DNA from: Strix aluco
Lineage: Eukaryota; Chordata; Aves; Strigiformes; Strigidae
Length of the DNA stretch: 64,000 bases
Assembly (NCBI RefSeq): GCF_031877795.1
Contig: NC_133971.1
Span: 13,432,325 to 13,496,324 of the forward strand
Direction: 5' to 3'
The notes under the pieces were generated by a model. It saw only the letters and a program-made list of their open reading frames with translations. It ran no database searches and was not told the DNA's origin. Of the stretch, positions 37,401 to 46,800 are shown one piece after another; the first letter of the stretch is position 1, and the number at the start of each line of letters is the position of its first letter. Position numbers and translations under genes: made by a program.

Positions 37401-38278
37401 CAGCTGCCGCGTAATAACCTCTATCGAAACGCGCTGGACTGGTCCTTTTTGCCATTAACAGTAATTCATCAGTGAAGTGTGATGCATAAATGTCACATAT
37501 GAACAGTACAGATTCTACTGACTTTTGCGATGAGGGCGGCGTGCCCAGAGACCACTCGGGGTTTATTCACAGCTCGGTGATTACCTCCGCGTAGCCGTAA
37601 ACGCTGCGTCACCCCACCGGCACAGTTGCCCGCGCTGCCTTGCGCGGGTTTTCCCGCCAGGAAACTACAGACGTTACTTCTGAGATAAAAATCTCGCTTT
37701 CCGAAGGCTGGCAGGCAGCGCCTCGCGAGGGCGCGGGGAGCGAGGGGGGGGGGGGGGGGGGGGCGCGGCGGGCGGAGCGCGGGGGGCGCGGGAGGCGGGG
37801 CAGGCGGAGGCGGGGCGGTGCTCGGTGGCCGCCAGGCGGGGCCGGGGCAGCGGGCGGGGCCTGGGCGGTGGGCGGGGCCTGGGCAGCGGGCGGGGCCTGG
37901 AGGGGGGCGCGCGGGCGGCGCGAGGCAGCGGGCCTCGCGGAGGGGTGTGGGAGCGCCGCCTTTCCGGGTGTCGGGACCTCAGCGGTGAGGTTCGTCTGTG
38001 CCCTTCCGCAGGTATTACGTGAGAAATATTTACCCACCCGGGAGCTGCTGGCAAAATGGAAAATCCAAGTTTATGCAGTTGCAGGAATCTGGGGAATAAA
38101 AAGGAATCGTTTAACAAGGCGACTGTGAAAGAAATAGGAAAAAATGTTCCTGGCTATTGTTTTTCCTACTTACAGAACTTAATTCGGTCATGGTTTTGAT
38201 AATACAGTCTGGCCTTTGAGTAATGTTAAACTCACCTGTTGCAAATAAGAAGATAGCAGCGAGCAGAGAGTTCTTCAT
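9942..38278 (-). CDS. IL31RA: gp130-family type I cytokine receptor, probable IL31RA (14 coding exons, 707 aa)
   Basis: Seen: 14 exons join in frame with intron phases 1-2-1-0-1-0-1-1-1-1-1-2-0 and give 707 residues. Order: signal peptide (about 1-14), cytokine-binding module D2 (15-107) and D3 (108-about 201), fibronectin III domains D4 (about 202-299), D5 (300-393) and D6 (394-492), transmembrane helix (about 500-523), tail to 707 with box 1 (W531-P537), box 2 (about 566-583) and tyrosines 569, 637 and 685. Known: gp130-family receptors bind helical cytokines at the cell surface and signal through JAK and STAT; IL-31RA pairs with OSMR. Inferred: IL31RA, because no Ig-like domain is required, length is near the human protein (about 730), box 1 reads CWPSVPSP with SS after it, D6 begins EGVPRTGP, and the C-terminal YLKQS context resembles the human YLKNS site. 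IL27RA and IL12RB1 share the layout. Class is near certain; the ortholog call is about 0.65. Confidence 0.85.
11640..11703 (-). CDS. IL31RA: exon 14: juxtamembrane box 1
   Basis: 64 bases, phase 2 to 0, residues 525-546. CWPSVPSPRNSS is the proline-rich box 1 that docks JAK1 or JAK2 (gp130 IWPNVPDPSKS; human IL-31RA CWPTVPNPAESS). The acceptor TTCTTTACAG is strong. The donor must be the non-canonical GC site in ATG|GCAAGT: the nearby GT site gives phase 1, which does not join the last exon in frame. Confidence 0.88.
14348..14444 (-). CDS. IL31RA: exon 13: transmembrane segment
   Basis: 97 bases, phase 1 to 2, residues 493-524. It starts DKGEFEG (gp130 has AQGEIEA in the same place) and continues into about 24 hydrophobic residues from F500 to L523, followed by the stop-transfer K-R across the splice junction. 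Acceptor TTTCCTATCAG, donor GTAAGAAT. Confidence 0.93.
16612..16755 (-). CDS. IL31RA: exon 12: second half of D6
   Basis: 144 bases, phase 1 to 1, residues 445-492. AVTLNSSTTSYLLTGLKEKT aligns with the D6 segment of gp130 without a gap, and the exon ends in FSTPKY, parallel to FTTPKF of gp130. The acceptor CGCATTTCAG at 16755 was preferred to one about 60 bases upstream, because the longer version inserts about 20 residues with no counterpart in the family. Confidence 0.85.
18449..18601 (-). CDS. IL31RA: exon 11: first half of fibronectin III domain D6
   Basis: 153 bases, phase 1 to 1, residues 394-444. Begins VPRTGPANVT (with the preceding EG, close to human IL-31RA EGVPSEGP), then SALVKWTEI and GFLQGYRLSY, which parallels GFIRNYTIFY of gp130. 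Acceptor GATTTTTAAG, donor GTAAGTC. Two NVT glycosylation sites. Confidence 0.9.
19168..19290 (-). CDS. IL31RA: exon 10: second half of D5
   Basis: 123 bases, phase 1 to 1, residues 353-393. NCQPYKLYKIMIHA is the F-strand region (equivalent to the KCYLITV stretch of gp130), and the exon ends in HFYSVEG leading into D6. Too short to stand out as an open frame. Found by acceptor TTTGTTTTCCAG, donor GTATTCC, phase and homology. Confidence 0.88.
20315..20473 (-). CDS. IL31RA: exon 9: first half of fibronectin III domain D5
   Basis: 159 bases, phase 1 to 1, residues 300-352. AVVTWTPEYNP and CFVVDW give the B- and C-strand tryptophan pattern of D5 in this family (gp130 has a comparable E-W pair). 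Acceptor TTTGTTCACAG, donor GTAACAAC. The CR1 copy at 20.9-21.8 kb lies in the intron before it. Confidence 0.9.
20860..21835 (-). mobile_element. CR1 LINE copy, reverse transcriptase C-terminal part
   Basis: Begins at its 3' end with ATTCATAGAATCGTCATAG (tail, reversed). Translated on the minus strand it gives the CR1 thumb and C-terminal region, including FADHTKL where active elements have FADDTKL. The frame breaks near 21287, where residues from about 20954 continue in another frame. It lies in the intron between receptor exons 8 and 9, in the same orientation as the gene. Inactive by truncation, frameshift and loss of a catalytic aspartate. Confidence 0.93.
23149..23359 (-). CDS. IL31RA: exon 8: rest of D4
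   Basis: 211 bases, phase 0 to 1, residues 230-299. Contains ILGYYVNVER (gp130 equivalent ILDYEVTL) and YYRVNISAYNKAGESP, an FNIII F-G region, and ends in IVPDFSAT, parallel to IPACDFQAT of gp130. Acceptor TTTTCTCTTATTAG, donor GTACTTAC. Two N-glycosylation sites (NVS, NIS). Confidence 0.93.
25954..26036 (-). CDS. IL31RA: exon 7: first part of fibronectin III domain D4
   Basis: 83 bases, phase 1 to 0, residues 202-229. The stretch SPGRRSVLLKWE matches the family pattern (P-G-x-R-x-V-x-L-x-W) that opens D4. Acceptor CATTTACCAG, donor GTAACATT. Confidence 0.88.
26198..26339 (-). CDS. IL31RA: exon 6: second half of D3 with degenerate WSXWS
   Basis: 142 bases, phase 0 to 1, residues 155-201. 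Carries TSYIVQLRCIAN, the F strand before the WSXWS box. The box itself reads VCVWS (190-194), so only its second W-S pair is kept. Acceptor TTGTTTTTAG, donor GTAAGTG. NVT is a likely N-glycosylation site. Confidence 0.9.
28953..29092 (-). CDS. IL31RA: exon 5: first half of cytokine-binding domain D3
   Basis: 140 bases, phase 1 to 0, residues 108-154. Contains the B-C-strand pattern LIIKWDLP and YELRYREALTESTQW, the classic D3 pattern (W ... Y-x-L-R-Y-R ... W) of gp130-type receptors. Acceptor CCCAATTTTAG, donor GTAAGTAC. Confidence 0.92.
30201..30367 (-). CDS. IL31RA: exon 4: second half of D2
   Basis: 167 bases, phase 2 to 1, residues 52-107, from a CTCTGAAG acceptor to a GTACAG donor. The strand AAIWIAVNYA corresponds to the F-strand region of D2 in the gp130 family. 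The second cysteine pair usual in D2 is missing; one cysteine (C94) lies near the end. N-glycosylation sites NTS and NIS are present. Confidence 0.85.
32725..33806 (+). mobile_element. solo LTR, ERVL-like, 1,082 bp
   Basis: Begins TGTACC and ends CCACA, flanked on both sides by the identical 5-bp duplication CTCTT (32720-32724 and 33807-33811). TG...CA ends with a 5-bp duplication are typical of ERVL-class elements. A TATTTAAG box near 32894 and an AATAAA at 33616-33621 fit a plus-orientation LTR promoter and polyadenylation signal. No retroviral coding region or second LTR is present, so it is a recombined solo LTR. It lies antisense to the receptor gene in the intron between exons 3 and 4. 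Open frames inside it are by-products of its GC-rich repeats. Confidence 0.85.
33184..33415 (+). repeat. diverged tandem repeats inside the LTR, 45-52 bp period
   Basis: The motif CCCACGCTGGAGCAG or a variant recurs at 33184, 33236, 33284, 33333 and 33378, with related intervening sequence (GGACT, then CCCxTGG). Upstream, about 33030-33140, a second family built on CTGCAGCCCxTGG also repeats. Confidence 0.75.
33998..34109 (-). CDS. IL31RA: exon 3: first half of cytokine-binding domain D2
   Basis: Acceptor CATCTTGCAG and donor GTAAGT bound 112 bases (phase 1 to 2), residues 15-51. It carries LVCYKELSEDLTCTW, the first conserved cysteine pair (C22, C32) with the C-x-W signature of class I cytokine receptor D2 domains. 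An N-glycosylation site (NYT) follows. The solo LTR at 32.7-33.8 kb lies 191 bp beyond its donor. Confidence 0.9.
34749..35060 (-). other. candidate extra (cassette) exon of the receptor gene
   Basis: A TTTGTTTTTAACAG acceptor and a CGCA|GTAATT donor bound 312 bases, phase 1 to 1, open for 103 codons in the phase set by the signal-peptide exon. It could be included or skipped without shifting the frame. Its size, phase and place match the Ig-like D1 exon of gp130, but the translation (three cysteines, no clear Ig pattern) is not recognisable. Another frame reads GSQITATPPW, faintly like an Ig B strand, then stops. It may be a decayed D1 exon or chance. Confidence 0.25.
35976..36001. repeat. 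perfect 11-bp inverted repeat, 4-base loop
   Basis: TATCTCATAAC, loop ATAG, GTTATGAGATA. Intronic in the receptor gene. No terminator or RNA role is indicated. Confidence 0.8.
37744..37763 (+). repeat. run of 20 G
   Basis: Uninterrupted G run inside the CpG island. Likely length-polymorphic, quadruplex-forming and prone to sequencing error, so the exact length should not be trusted. Confidence 0.9.
37836..37902 (+). repeat. GC-rich minisatellite, about 18-bp unit
   Basis: Three to four copies of a unit close to GGGCGGGGCCTGGGCAGC, varying at the last bases, within the CpG island. Each unit carries a GGGCGG box. Confidence 0.8.
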
Positions 38279-38283
38279 CTTGT
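38236..38283 (-). CDS. IL31RA: exon 2: start codon and signal peptide
   Basis: The acceptor GTTCTTTACAG precedes ACAAG and then the ATG at 38278-38276. The exon encodes MKNSLLAAIFLFAT and stops one base into the next codon at a GTGAGT donor (phase 1). The hydrophobic core LLAAIFLFA is a signal peptide, though short. It could be extended if the candidate exon at 34749-35060 is used. This ATG was chosen because it opens the only hydrophobic leader that joins the receptor exons in phase. Confidence 0.8.
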
Positions 38284-40749
38284 CTGTAAAGAACCATAAA
38301 GATTACCATCAACATGACACCGTCTTCAGTCTGTTTTTCACACTTCCTGTACTGTTACTGACTGAACACAATTAATAGGTTTATTAATGAAAATGTGAGA
38401 GACACTTGAGCTCCAAGTATTAATTACACTTACTAAATTCTAACAACCCTTCCGAAAAAACAGAAACTCCCCCTTGGTGTTTGTAAGAAGTCACAGTGAG
38501 ATCCTTAACAGTGTCTGAGATACCAGCAGTGCAAACTGAATTAAGCTTATATAGGTACTTCAGACTCCTTTGAAAATCCTAGCCTAAATGTCTGTGTGAA
38601 TTAGAAGTACTGATATCAATAAAAAGTAAGTCAAGGTGTTTGACTTACTCAAGTACAAATGCTTGGATACTGTAGAAATAATAGTGGCAGAAGACCCTGG
38701 CTGTCTTCACTTTTCTGACTTTCACTGCTGCAAAGACGCTGTATCTATGTTGTTGGTACCAACAGTGGGAGCCCTAATGTAAACAAAAATCACATAGCTG
38801 TAAATCAGTTGTGACTATAAACTTTGCATCCATTAAGTCTGCTCAGAGAACATTTAAAACAACTTTAGGCACAGAAGCCCCCAGAACCAAAATATCTGTT
38901 GCTGATAAAGCAGTAAAGGGGAATTTTCAGAAAATTTCACTACTGTGGGAAATTTCCCTTCTGGGTTTAGATAGTGACAATTAGAGACCGGATTCAGACC
39001 TACCTGGTGATAGGCAAATTATTAACTTTTCTTGGCAACCATGGTATATTTCAGGTTGAGTATTGAATAGCAAAAAAAATCTGTTTAAAATGAATCACTT
39101 TCTTAAAGAGAGAGAGTTATGGACATGCTTCTGAGCCTGGTCTACAGTAGGAGTGGGTGACTAATGCATCAGCTACATCTTATCATATTTTCTGAAGGGC
39201 ACAGTCATGAGATGCAAGTGAACAAGGAATTCTACTGAGTGTCACAGGGGGTTTCCTAGTGATGAAATTGTTTGAGCTTGGGAGTAAGCTCCAAAATGCT
39301 GAAGGATGGTGGATACAGCATGTGCAGGCAGGTTCAAAACCCCTCTTGTCTGAGTGACCCAAAAATCAGCCTTGACAGTGCTTCCCACAAAGGATAACCA
39401 AGAGGATAGTGTTAATATATGTTCAGCAAGAAAAAACTGACAAAGAGAAAATGCAAGTCATAAAGAAGAGAGATTTTGACAGTGGGGGTTGAAGAGTTAG
39501 AGACTCAGAGTAGCGTAGAAGTCAAGAGATGGAGAATACGAACTGTATGTGTTGATTTGATGTGATCAGGATAATCACATTTAAAATAACCTGAATGAAA
39601 ACCATTTATGTGACTCAATGCAAGAGCAGGAAACTGGATTCAGCATGCACGGAATTAGGACAGAGCATTCTGGAGAGAAATAAACCCAATAAGGCAAGTC
39701 CATATTATCTTTGCTGAAGCTCTAGGTCTCAGTATGAATGTTATTGCCATTTAAAGAATAAAGTCAATTGTAGCAAGTGCAGAAAATACATTGCCAGTCA
39801 AAATAACAGAGGAGATAGAATCTTGAAAACTGGAATTTGTCATAGGAGTAAGAGCCCATTTTTAATTATAGCTCAGCTAGCAAATTGTCACAGTAACCTT
39901 TTAATGTATAACAAAAGCTGAATTATTATTTTTGAGGTAAACTTTGCATAGAACCACTTTTTCAAATATTTAATATTTCAGCTCTTTCACCACTATGGAC
40001 TTGTATCAGAATTATGTTATTCAGATGAGGATAAATTATGCCATCTTCTGTGATGTGCTCAAAATTGCAGAACGACTGGAGAATACCTCCAACTTTGCTT
40101 CATTTGTGACCTAAATGGTTTCTCAGACCTAGGTTTATGCATTATTATAGATGTGGTTTTCTGGAATGCTTATTCAAGTGCCTTGTCATTTGCTTATTTA
40201 AGTTGCCTTGTCACTTGCTTATTTAAGTTCTACAGTAAAAGACACAGCAGGCTCTTGGTCTCCCCAGAATGCAATCTTGAAATAAATGAACTCTTCTATT
40301 TAGACTGGATTACATCATGTAAATTAATAGAAAAACTCACAGCATCATTCTCTGTTCCCGGCCCCAAATTTATCTGTTAACTGTTACTTCAAAGGAAAAA
40401 TAATCTCTGAAGACAGGCAGGGACAGTGAGGAACATGCTGCTGGCCCCCTTGTCCTGCTCCATACCTGTGGAACCCCATCTCCTGTAGCCTTGCACATCA
40501 CAGGTCAGACTGTGAGCTTGTGAGTACATTTTTTGCAGGTGAGCCTTGTGCCCACGAATGCTCATGAACCAGAAGGGGTCAGAAATCTTGTTTGCTCAGA
40601 GTCCTAAATACATTCTGAGACGGTTTGGAGTATGTGTGACCAGCAGCCCTGTTAAAGAGCATTCAGAACCTGGTGGGCAGCTGGAGTAGAATGTAGACTG
40701 CAGAGGAGGAATCAGAAAAGGAATATTGCATTTCTATTTGAAGTCTTAC
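38284..40749 (-). other. presumed first intron of the receptor gene
   Basis: Between the inferred untranslated exon and the signal-peptide exon. AT-rich, with one 25-bp tandem duplication. No other feature seen. Confidence 0.45.
40180..40229 (+). repeat. 25-bp tandem duplication
   Basis: Two copies of GCCTTGTCATTTGCTTATTT plus AAGTT, differing at one base. It lies just upstream of the receptor's first coding exon on the gene's strand. Confidence 0.85.
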
Positions 40750-40827
40750 CTTGTCAGAAGTGCAAATAGTTGAGGTCTTCATTTTCTCCAGGTTGAATCT
40801 GTGTGTATTCTTGCTAGCTCGCTGCTT
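40750..40827 (-). other. IL31RA: probable 5' untranslated exon 1 of the cytokine receptor gene
   Basis: The coding ATG exon has an acceptor only five bases before its ATG, so an upstream untranslated exon must exist. On the minus strand a strong donor (GACAAG, then GTAAGA) ends at 40750. The upper limit is uncertain: a TTTTCACCACAG acceptor-like site would start the exon at 40827; otherwise transcription begins nearby. The exon contains an upstream ATG (see findings). Exon identity is inferred from splice signals and position only. Confidence 0.5.
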
Positions 40828-43800
40828 CTGTGGTGAAAAGTTTAGTTCCGACTGATTACAGTTGATCTGTTTCAGGCATATTGTAACAAATTCAATACTG
40901 TAGCAAATTCAAATTAAATTTTGGGCTATTAGTAGTCCATGCTGAAGTCCTGTATCATTCCTCTATGGATCTAAGGTAAAGCTACATTATTTTTCACAAG
41001 TTATTTCTCATGTAACTCTGTTTCTGATAAGCAGACCTCCAGGTCTGTAAAAGATCTGACAGATTCTTACAGAGTGTTTTTTTTGCCAGAGAAATACATG
41101 AGTATCTAAATTCAGAGAGCAACTCTCATGTGGTCTTTGAAAAAAAAAAAAATCCCCCTCAGCCCTCAGCCACACCCCCTGGGGGAAATCTGCTGTGATA
41201 GGGAGAGTCTCCCACACACATTCTTTCATCCTTTCTGAGTTCAAGTTACATCGTGAAGCAGCTTATCATTCAAACAGTTCTGTGCTATCTTAATGAAAAT
41301 CACAATCTTTACCCTAACACATCTGCTGAGCAGAGACTATCAAAAAGTTAATATAAGAGATCTGTCCTGGAAGTTTAAAAAAATCCAAGTACAGATGAAG
41401 CATAAATGTCACTGAATAAACTAGACACCAAACGAAGAATGCAGAAGAACCAGAGATTTATCTACTTGGGTGAAGATTCCTTTGAAGAAAAAAAATGGAG
41501 AAAACTAAATTGATTTCATTAAGTCCAAATGTGGACTAAATTCTGCTTATACTAGAGTAGATCAGGGGTCTCACCACTGACGATGGTGTGATGCTATATC
41601 TCCCTAAGTGTGGATGCAGCATTCTGCCTACTGTGTCAGTTAGACTATTTGTAAGAGTTGAGGCAGTATGATTAGATGAGACAGGCAACTTCTCTTTACT
41701 ACAGCACCACAGTTAGTGCTACAGGCTTGTTTGTGGGATAATGGGAAGAAATTCTTCCTGGGGGAGCTCCCTGGTGGTTTGAAAACGGAGTTCAACGGAT
41801 GCATGTTGGCTGAGCTGTGTGCAGAACCAGAGTCTTAAGTATTATGATTTGAATTGGAAACAAGATCTTCACCTCTGCTAGATCACCTCTGAGCATATCT
41901 TACTTACCAATCTTACTAAGCTCTAGTCTCTGACTGGTCTGAAAATATAATGTAAGAGTCTGCTTAGCTTTGCGTTCATTATGTCTTCCTGTGCAGCCAA
42001 GAGAAGAATCAAGGATCATCCTTAACTTGCTCCATCACATTTAAGACTTTATTAAAGGGGACTTAGTGCCTGTAATACACAAGCAGATGAGCAAGAAAAT
42101 AAGCCGTCTTCCTTCCCATCCTGTTTGGCTTACCCAGTGGGCCTGCATCTGCTACAGGGAGTAATTCTGGGATATGTGGTGTGGAAACAGAATTTAACAA
42201 AAGCTTGTCTGTGCTCTCCCCATACACACTTGTGGGAGTAAGCTTTGCCTTTTTGAAGTCTACAGAAAAAGCTGGCTTTTTTAATTGTTTTTTTAATGCC
42301 TGCTTTTTTTAATCCCTGAGGCAAGTGGGAGGAGATATAACTGAGACACTTTTTTTTCTTTTTTCCTGGGGTTGCTCCTGGACAAAGAAATGCTTTCTAC
42401 TGAAGCAGAACTATTGTAGGAAGTATGTGTGGAGAAAGTCCAAGAAAGCAGTATGAAGAATCTTGCAGAGGTAAATTTTTTTAACATATTGTTCTGTGCT
42501 CATGGTATATTGTCCTACCCTTTCCACTTCAGTAGCAGTGCATGTATTTGTGCTGTTAGTGTAACTCTTTCACAGTCAGCTTTTCTCCATGCTAATTTTT
42601 CTCTCAGTATTTTATCCAGTGTAACTGTGCTGCCATGTCATTACCTTTTTTTAATTCAAATATTTTCAAGCATTTTTCCTGTCTTGGAACAAAGTGGTTT
42701 AAAAATAGTAATTATGGTAACTGAGTCATCAGGGTTTGTATACATGTTCACTTGTGACTTTATTACTCTTGGCCATTTTCTTTTTTTCCTCCCCTATTAT
42801 TACGCAATAGATAATCTGGGGGAAATATTTTTTTGAGAGATCATTTAATTAGCTTTATCAAAACTTATTTCAGTCATCTTAAAATAATTCACAAATAGCT
42901 CCTTGCCATTCCTGTGTAGAATAGAAAGCCAGGGAGGGCCTAGATTTGCCAAGCTGGAGTAACAGTGTCATGATTTTCACTATCCCCTGTATCTTCCAGA
43001 GCTCAGTGATTGGAACAATTGCTCAGAAGGTGGGATCAGTTAAACTTCCTTTGCCTGCGTGAGGCCTTTGCATATGGGACCAACCACCGTGCTTTAAGAC
43101 ATCCTGACATGGCCTATTTTGAATCTCCCATTCAAGATTATTCTGCTTTATATCAATAATAATTCACAAAAATCCCTTGAGCAAGGATTAGTATCTGGTG
43201 AGTCACATCCCATTTAAGCATTTTAACTGTTAACCTAGAGCATCACGTTACAGCAAGAGTGACCAAAGAGTGCCCCTACCAAAAATACCTAGCTATCCTA
43301 GTAATTAGGGTATTCTGACAGCTGAGAAATCCAGATTTCTTGTATGCCTGGATAAGAATACAGAACCAAACATTTTTGCAACTTTAGTTTTTTATTTGGC
43401 TGCCAATAGATTATGGCCCTGATTATGCCCCCTTTGGAGAAAAGGACTGGCTGTCCATAAACCCTGTGAAATTACGGATGTCTTGGCTTTTTTGTTACAC
43501 AGTGTGAATGTTTATACTGACTCTTAGCCTCCATCTTAGGTTTTCTGCTAGAAACATAGGAGTACCAGGGATGTCGTGGCTTCCTGAAGTTTCTGCCCTG
43601 CTATCAAGGGTAACAACTTCTTGCAGTTTCTGTTGTGAACTGAACTGGTTCCATCTTAAGAGTAGTAGGGTTTTTTTGTTCTCATCCCTCATACTGGAGG
43701 CTGTTCCTGAATTTAGCAATCCCTGATGAGATTTCCTTCTGGCTTCCAGCTTTATATTTATTCCTGGCAGGATTATATGTCTAAATTTTTGCACCTACTT

Positions 43801-46800
43801 TAAATATTTTCTTTCATCCCTCATACTGATTATCAGTCTATGTTTTGATAGGTTTAAACAAATCATTCCTTTTTAGTCTATTATTACATTAAAAATATTC
43901 CATTTCCCAGTTATCGCATTAGTCTTTCTCTGGGCAGCCTGTTTCTCTGAGATGTTGCTGCTAATGAAATAGTACCGAAGAAAAATAATTGCTTGGGCTG
44001 TTGCTGCTGTTGCCCCTATTTTATCTCACTTTGGCTGGGGGTGTGATCAGGGCAAAGTCTCTTCCTGCTGACCACAAAGGGTCATGCTTTCATTTCTGAG
44101 TTGGTGAAGTGTGGTTCAGTTGTTATCGAAGGAATGTGGCAGCCTGGGTCCAAACTGGCAGGTTTTTTTTTATTTTAAAAATTTTAGGACATCCCATCAT
44201 GAAGAGGCTGATTTGGATGCTGGAGACTGAAATGGCACCTAGAGGTCATAATTTTGGCTTGTATGCAAGTGGGTGGCAAGGATTCAGGGAGGAGAGGGGG
44301 ACAGCATGGGGCATTTTGCAGTGTGAGCATCCTCTACTTGCAAGCTGAGAGCGTGGAGCAGCACAATGCATCTCCAAGGAGTGGTTGCAGAAGTAACTCT
44401 AACAAAGTGGTGCAGGCATGGCCTTGCTGTTTAACCAATGTATATAAAATGCATTGTGATTAAAAAAATAAAAACCATAATGATAAAAATCTTAAGGGAT
44501 ATCCTTGATAAAAAATAAATATTTCAAGCAAAGCTACCAATGATTACTTATGATACGGTAATGCCAAACTGCCCTCTGCAGATTTCCCTCTCTCATTTTG
44601 AAGATTGCAAAACTCAGCTCTCTCCAGTTAAAAAAGTTTACTTTAAAATTTTTATAGGATTTTCTTCTATTTTCTGAGGCAAAAAAGGATGAATTTATAT
44701 CTGTGAAATGGTGGTGGGTTTACTTGATGAGTTCTCAGCAACAGCCTTAAAGTAATGTGATAGGGGAGACGAGGTGAAAGTGGCTGCATGAGACAGTGAA
44801 AATCTGCATAATTACCATGATTGCAAGCTCCTTTTTTCATGAAGGGAGGGGAAGGCCATGGAGGGAGCATGACAGGAAAATAGGAATCATATTAAGAGTG
44901 AAATGACATGCCAAAGAGTAAGACTGAACTGAAGAGGCTATAAGCAACCCTGAAATTGGGGAAGATTGGATCTAATCTTTGTGGTTTTTTCTCATTTACA
45001 TAACGAATTGACATCAACGTTTTAGTGCTCAGTTTCCTCCTCAGACGCTGGTTCTTGGCAACAAAACAGTATCTGGTCAATATATAGACTCCAGCACTCA
45101 GCTGACAAGGATATGAGAAATATGTGAAAGATAGGCCTTCCAGGTTTCAGAAACAGTTGTTGCAAGATGAGGTAGGACTGCACTCAAGAGAAAATGGTTA
45201 ATCATAGTTTGCAATTCCCAGACCTGGAGTACTGGCAAAGTAAGAGCTAGAATGACTGGTGAGCCGGACTGCCCGTGGGTCTCTGATTTGATATTTCCAT
45301 TCTTTCTGAATGCTTAGAGGTAGGTGGTTATAAAACATGAAGTCTAAGCACACAGAAAAGAGATCTGTTTTCCCTGTAAAACAATGTAAGTATTAAAGGA
45401 TCCAATTCTGTATCATACATGGCTATACACAGGCAAAGCAAGTGCTGCCACTATGGGATAATACCCTTAGCAGTAGTTCCGGACAAAGAACAATCATACT
45501 TGAGATATATTTGTTTGAGGGGTTTACTTTGACTGTGTGGTTATAAGCGGATGTGAATGCGATCTGATATCTCTATATACCACCCTGTTTTTCAGAAAAA
45601 CAGGGCCCGTATGAACAGGGGAGTGTGCTGGGATACAGTGTGGTAGCTGGGAAAAGCAGTTGCTGATCATCAGTTAGTGCTGGGTCGTGCAAACAAACTT
45701 GTGGTGTCCCGCCCCACCTAACACAGGAGTTTATGTTGCTGTGGGCAGAAGACACATCAACTCTGAATGGTGGAAAGCTAGAGATGGTTTATGAAAGCTA
45801 CCTGTCTTTGCTTCTAAAATAAAAGCTGTGGCCTGGCTTGTTTGACCCAACTTGCTGTGAGCATCACTTCAGTAGTAAAATAAGCCAGAGAACTAATTCC
45901 ATGCTTAGCTATAAATTCAGCTTTATAAAAGTGAACTTTTTTCCACTAAACAAATTGAAAAAGCTCTCTCAATGAGAAGAAAGAACACTGCAATGAACTG
46001 AGAACAATTTTTATTTCATTTATTCCTTCTGCCTCAGGCTCTTAAATGAAAGAAGAGAGCTTCTGAGTCACCAGTTTCAGTCCTTTTAAAGACATTTGTA
46101 GTCACTGTGTTTGTATATTGGTCAGGCTCCAACTTAAAACTGGTTATTTCTGATTCCCATTACTCCTTATGGAAAGCTATTCCAGAACTGTACATCTCTG
46201 AGAGCTATCTGGGAGAAAGCACCTGAGTGTCTAGTTTGTTTTCCCTTTTGGAATAATTCAGAGGCAGAATTATAAAGCATAGTACAAATCTCTTTTCATT
46301 CTTCCTTTCTAGTATTCATTAGAGGGGAATACAATCTTGCAAGACACTGCTATGTTTAACCCATTGTCTTTGGAGTCATTGTGGCAATGGCTCTCTAGTT
46401 CCATGTTTAATGGCAGTCTCAGAGGTTAGCAATAGTCTCTCCAAACACAAGAGACTCTCTATATGATAAAAAGAACTTGAAGCATCCTTTGATGCAATCA
46501 TTCTGTCACACTGCTCAATAAAGAAGGTCTGGATTTCCTTAATTTATTATACTACATTACAAGTGGCATCACAAATGCATAGCACAAGAGGCATTCAAAA
46601 TTCATTAATTTTTACTAAGTGTAATGGTCATTAAGATATCTCTTAGTCAGTAAACATGGATAGGTAGTGAAATGCAAAATCTGACTTGTGTACAATATTT
46701 CATACTGGCTCTTGCTGGCTCTCAGTTCACTGTTTTCCTCAGTCTCTCCCAACCTGCAGTTATCAAAGTGCCTAGAGTTTTTCACTGACTAGGAAATCAT

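Larger units (their letters stand above)
37540..38010. promoter_or_regulatory. CpG island with GC boxes
   Basis: Abrupt GC- and CpG-rich block in AT-rich surroundings, with many GGGCGG (SP1-type) boxes. It begins about 220 bp inside the receptor gene from the signal-peptide exon, in that exon's following intron. A donor-like AGCG|GTGAGG on the plus strand (GT at 37985) and an acceptor-like CCTTCCGCAG near 38011 would suit a plus-strand transcript starting here. No plus-strand protein gene was identified. A role as promoter is inferred from composition only. Confidence 0.6.

Noticed and set aside
37640..38128. 162-codon plus-strand frame across the CpG island
   Set aside because: Composition is Gly/Ala/Arg from GC-rich repeats, and the opposite strand is equally open. 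No domain or conserved start.
9942..38278. Assignment of the receptor to IL27RA or IL12RB1
   Set aside because: Both share the layout, and short D2, D4 or D5 stretches resemble them. Box 1, the EGVPRTGP start of D6, length and C-terminal tyrosine context favour IL31RA. Not fully excluded.
42429..42836. 135-codon hydrophobic plus-strand frame
   Set aside because: T-rich sequence yields hydrophobic residues by composition; no signal or helix spacing typical of a membrane protein.
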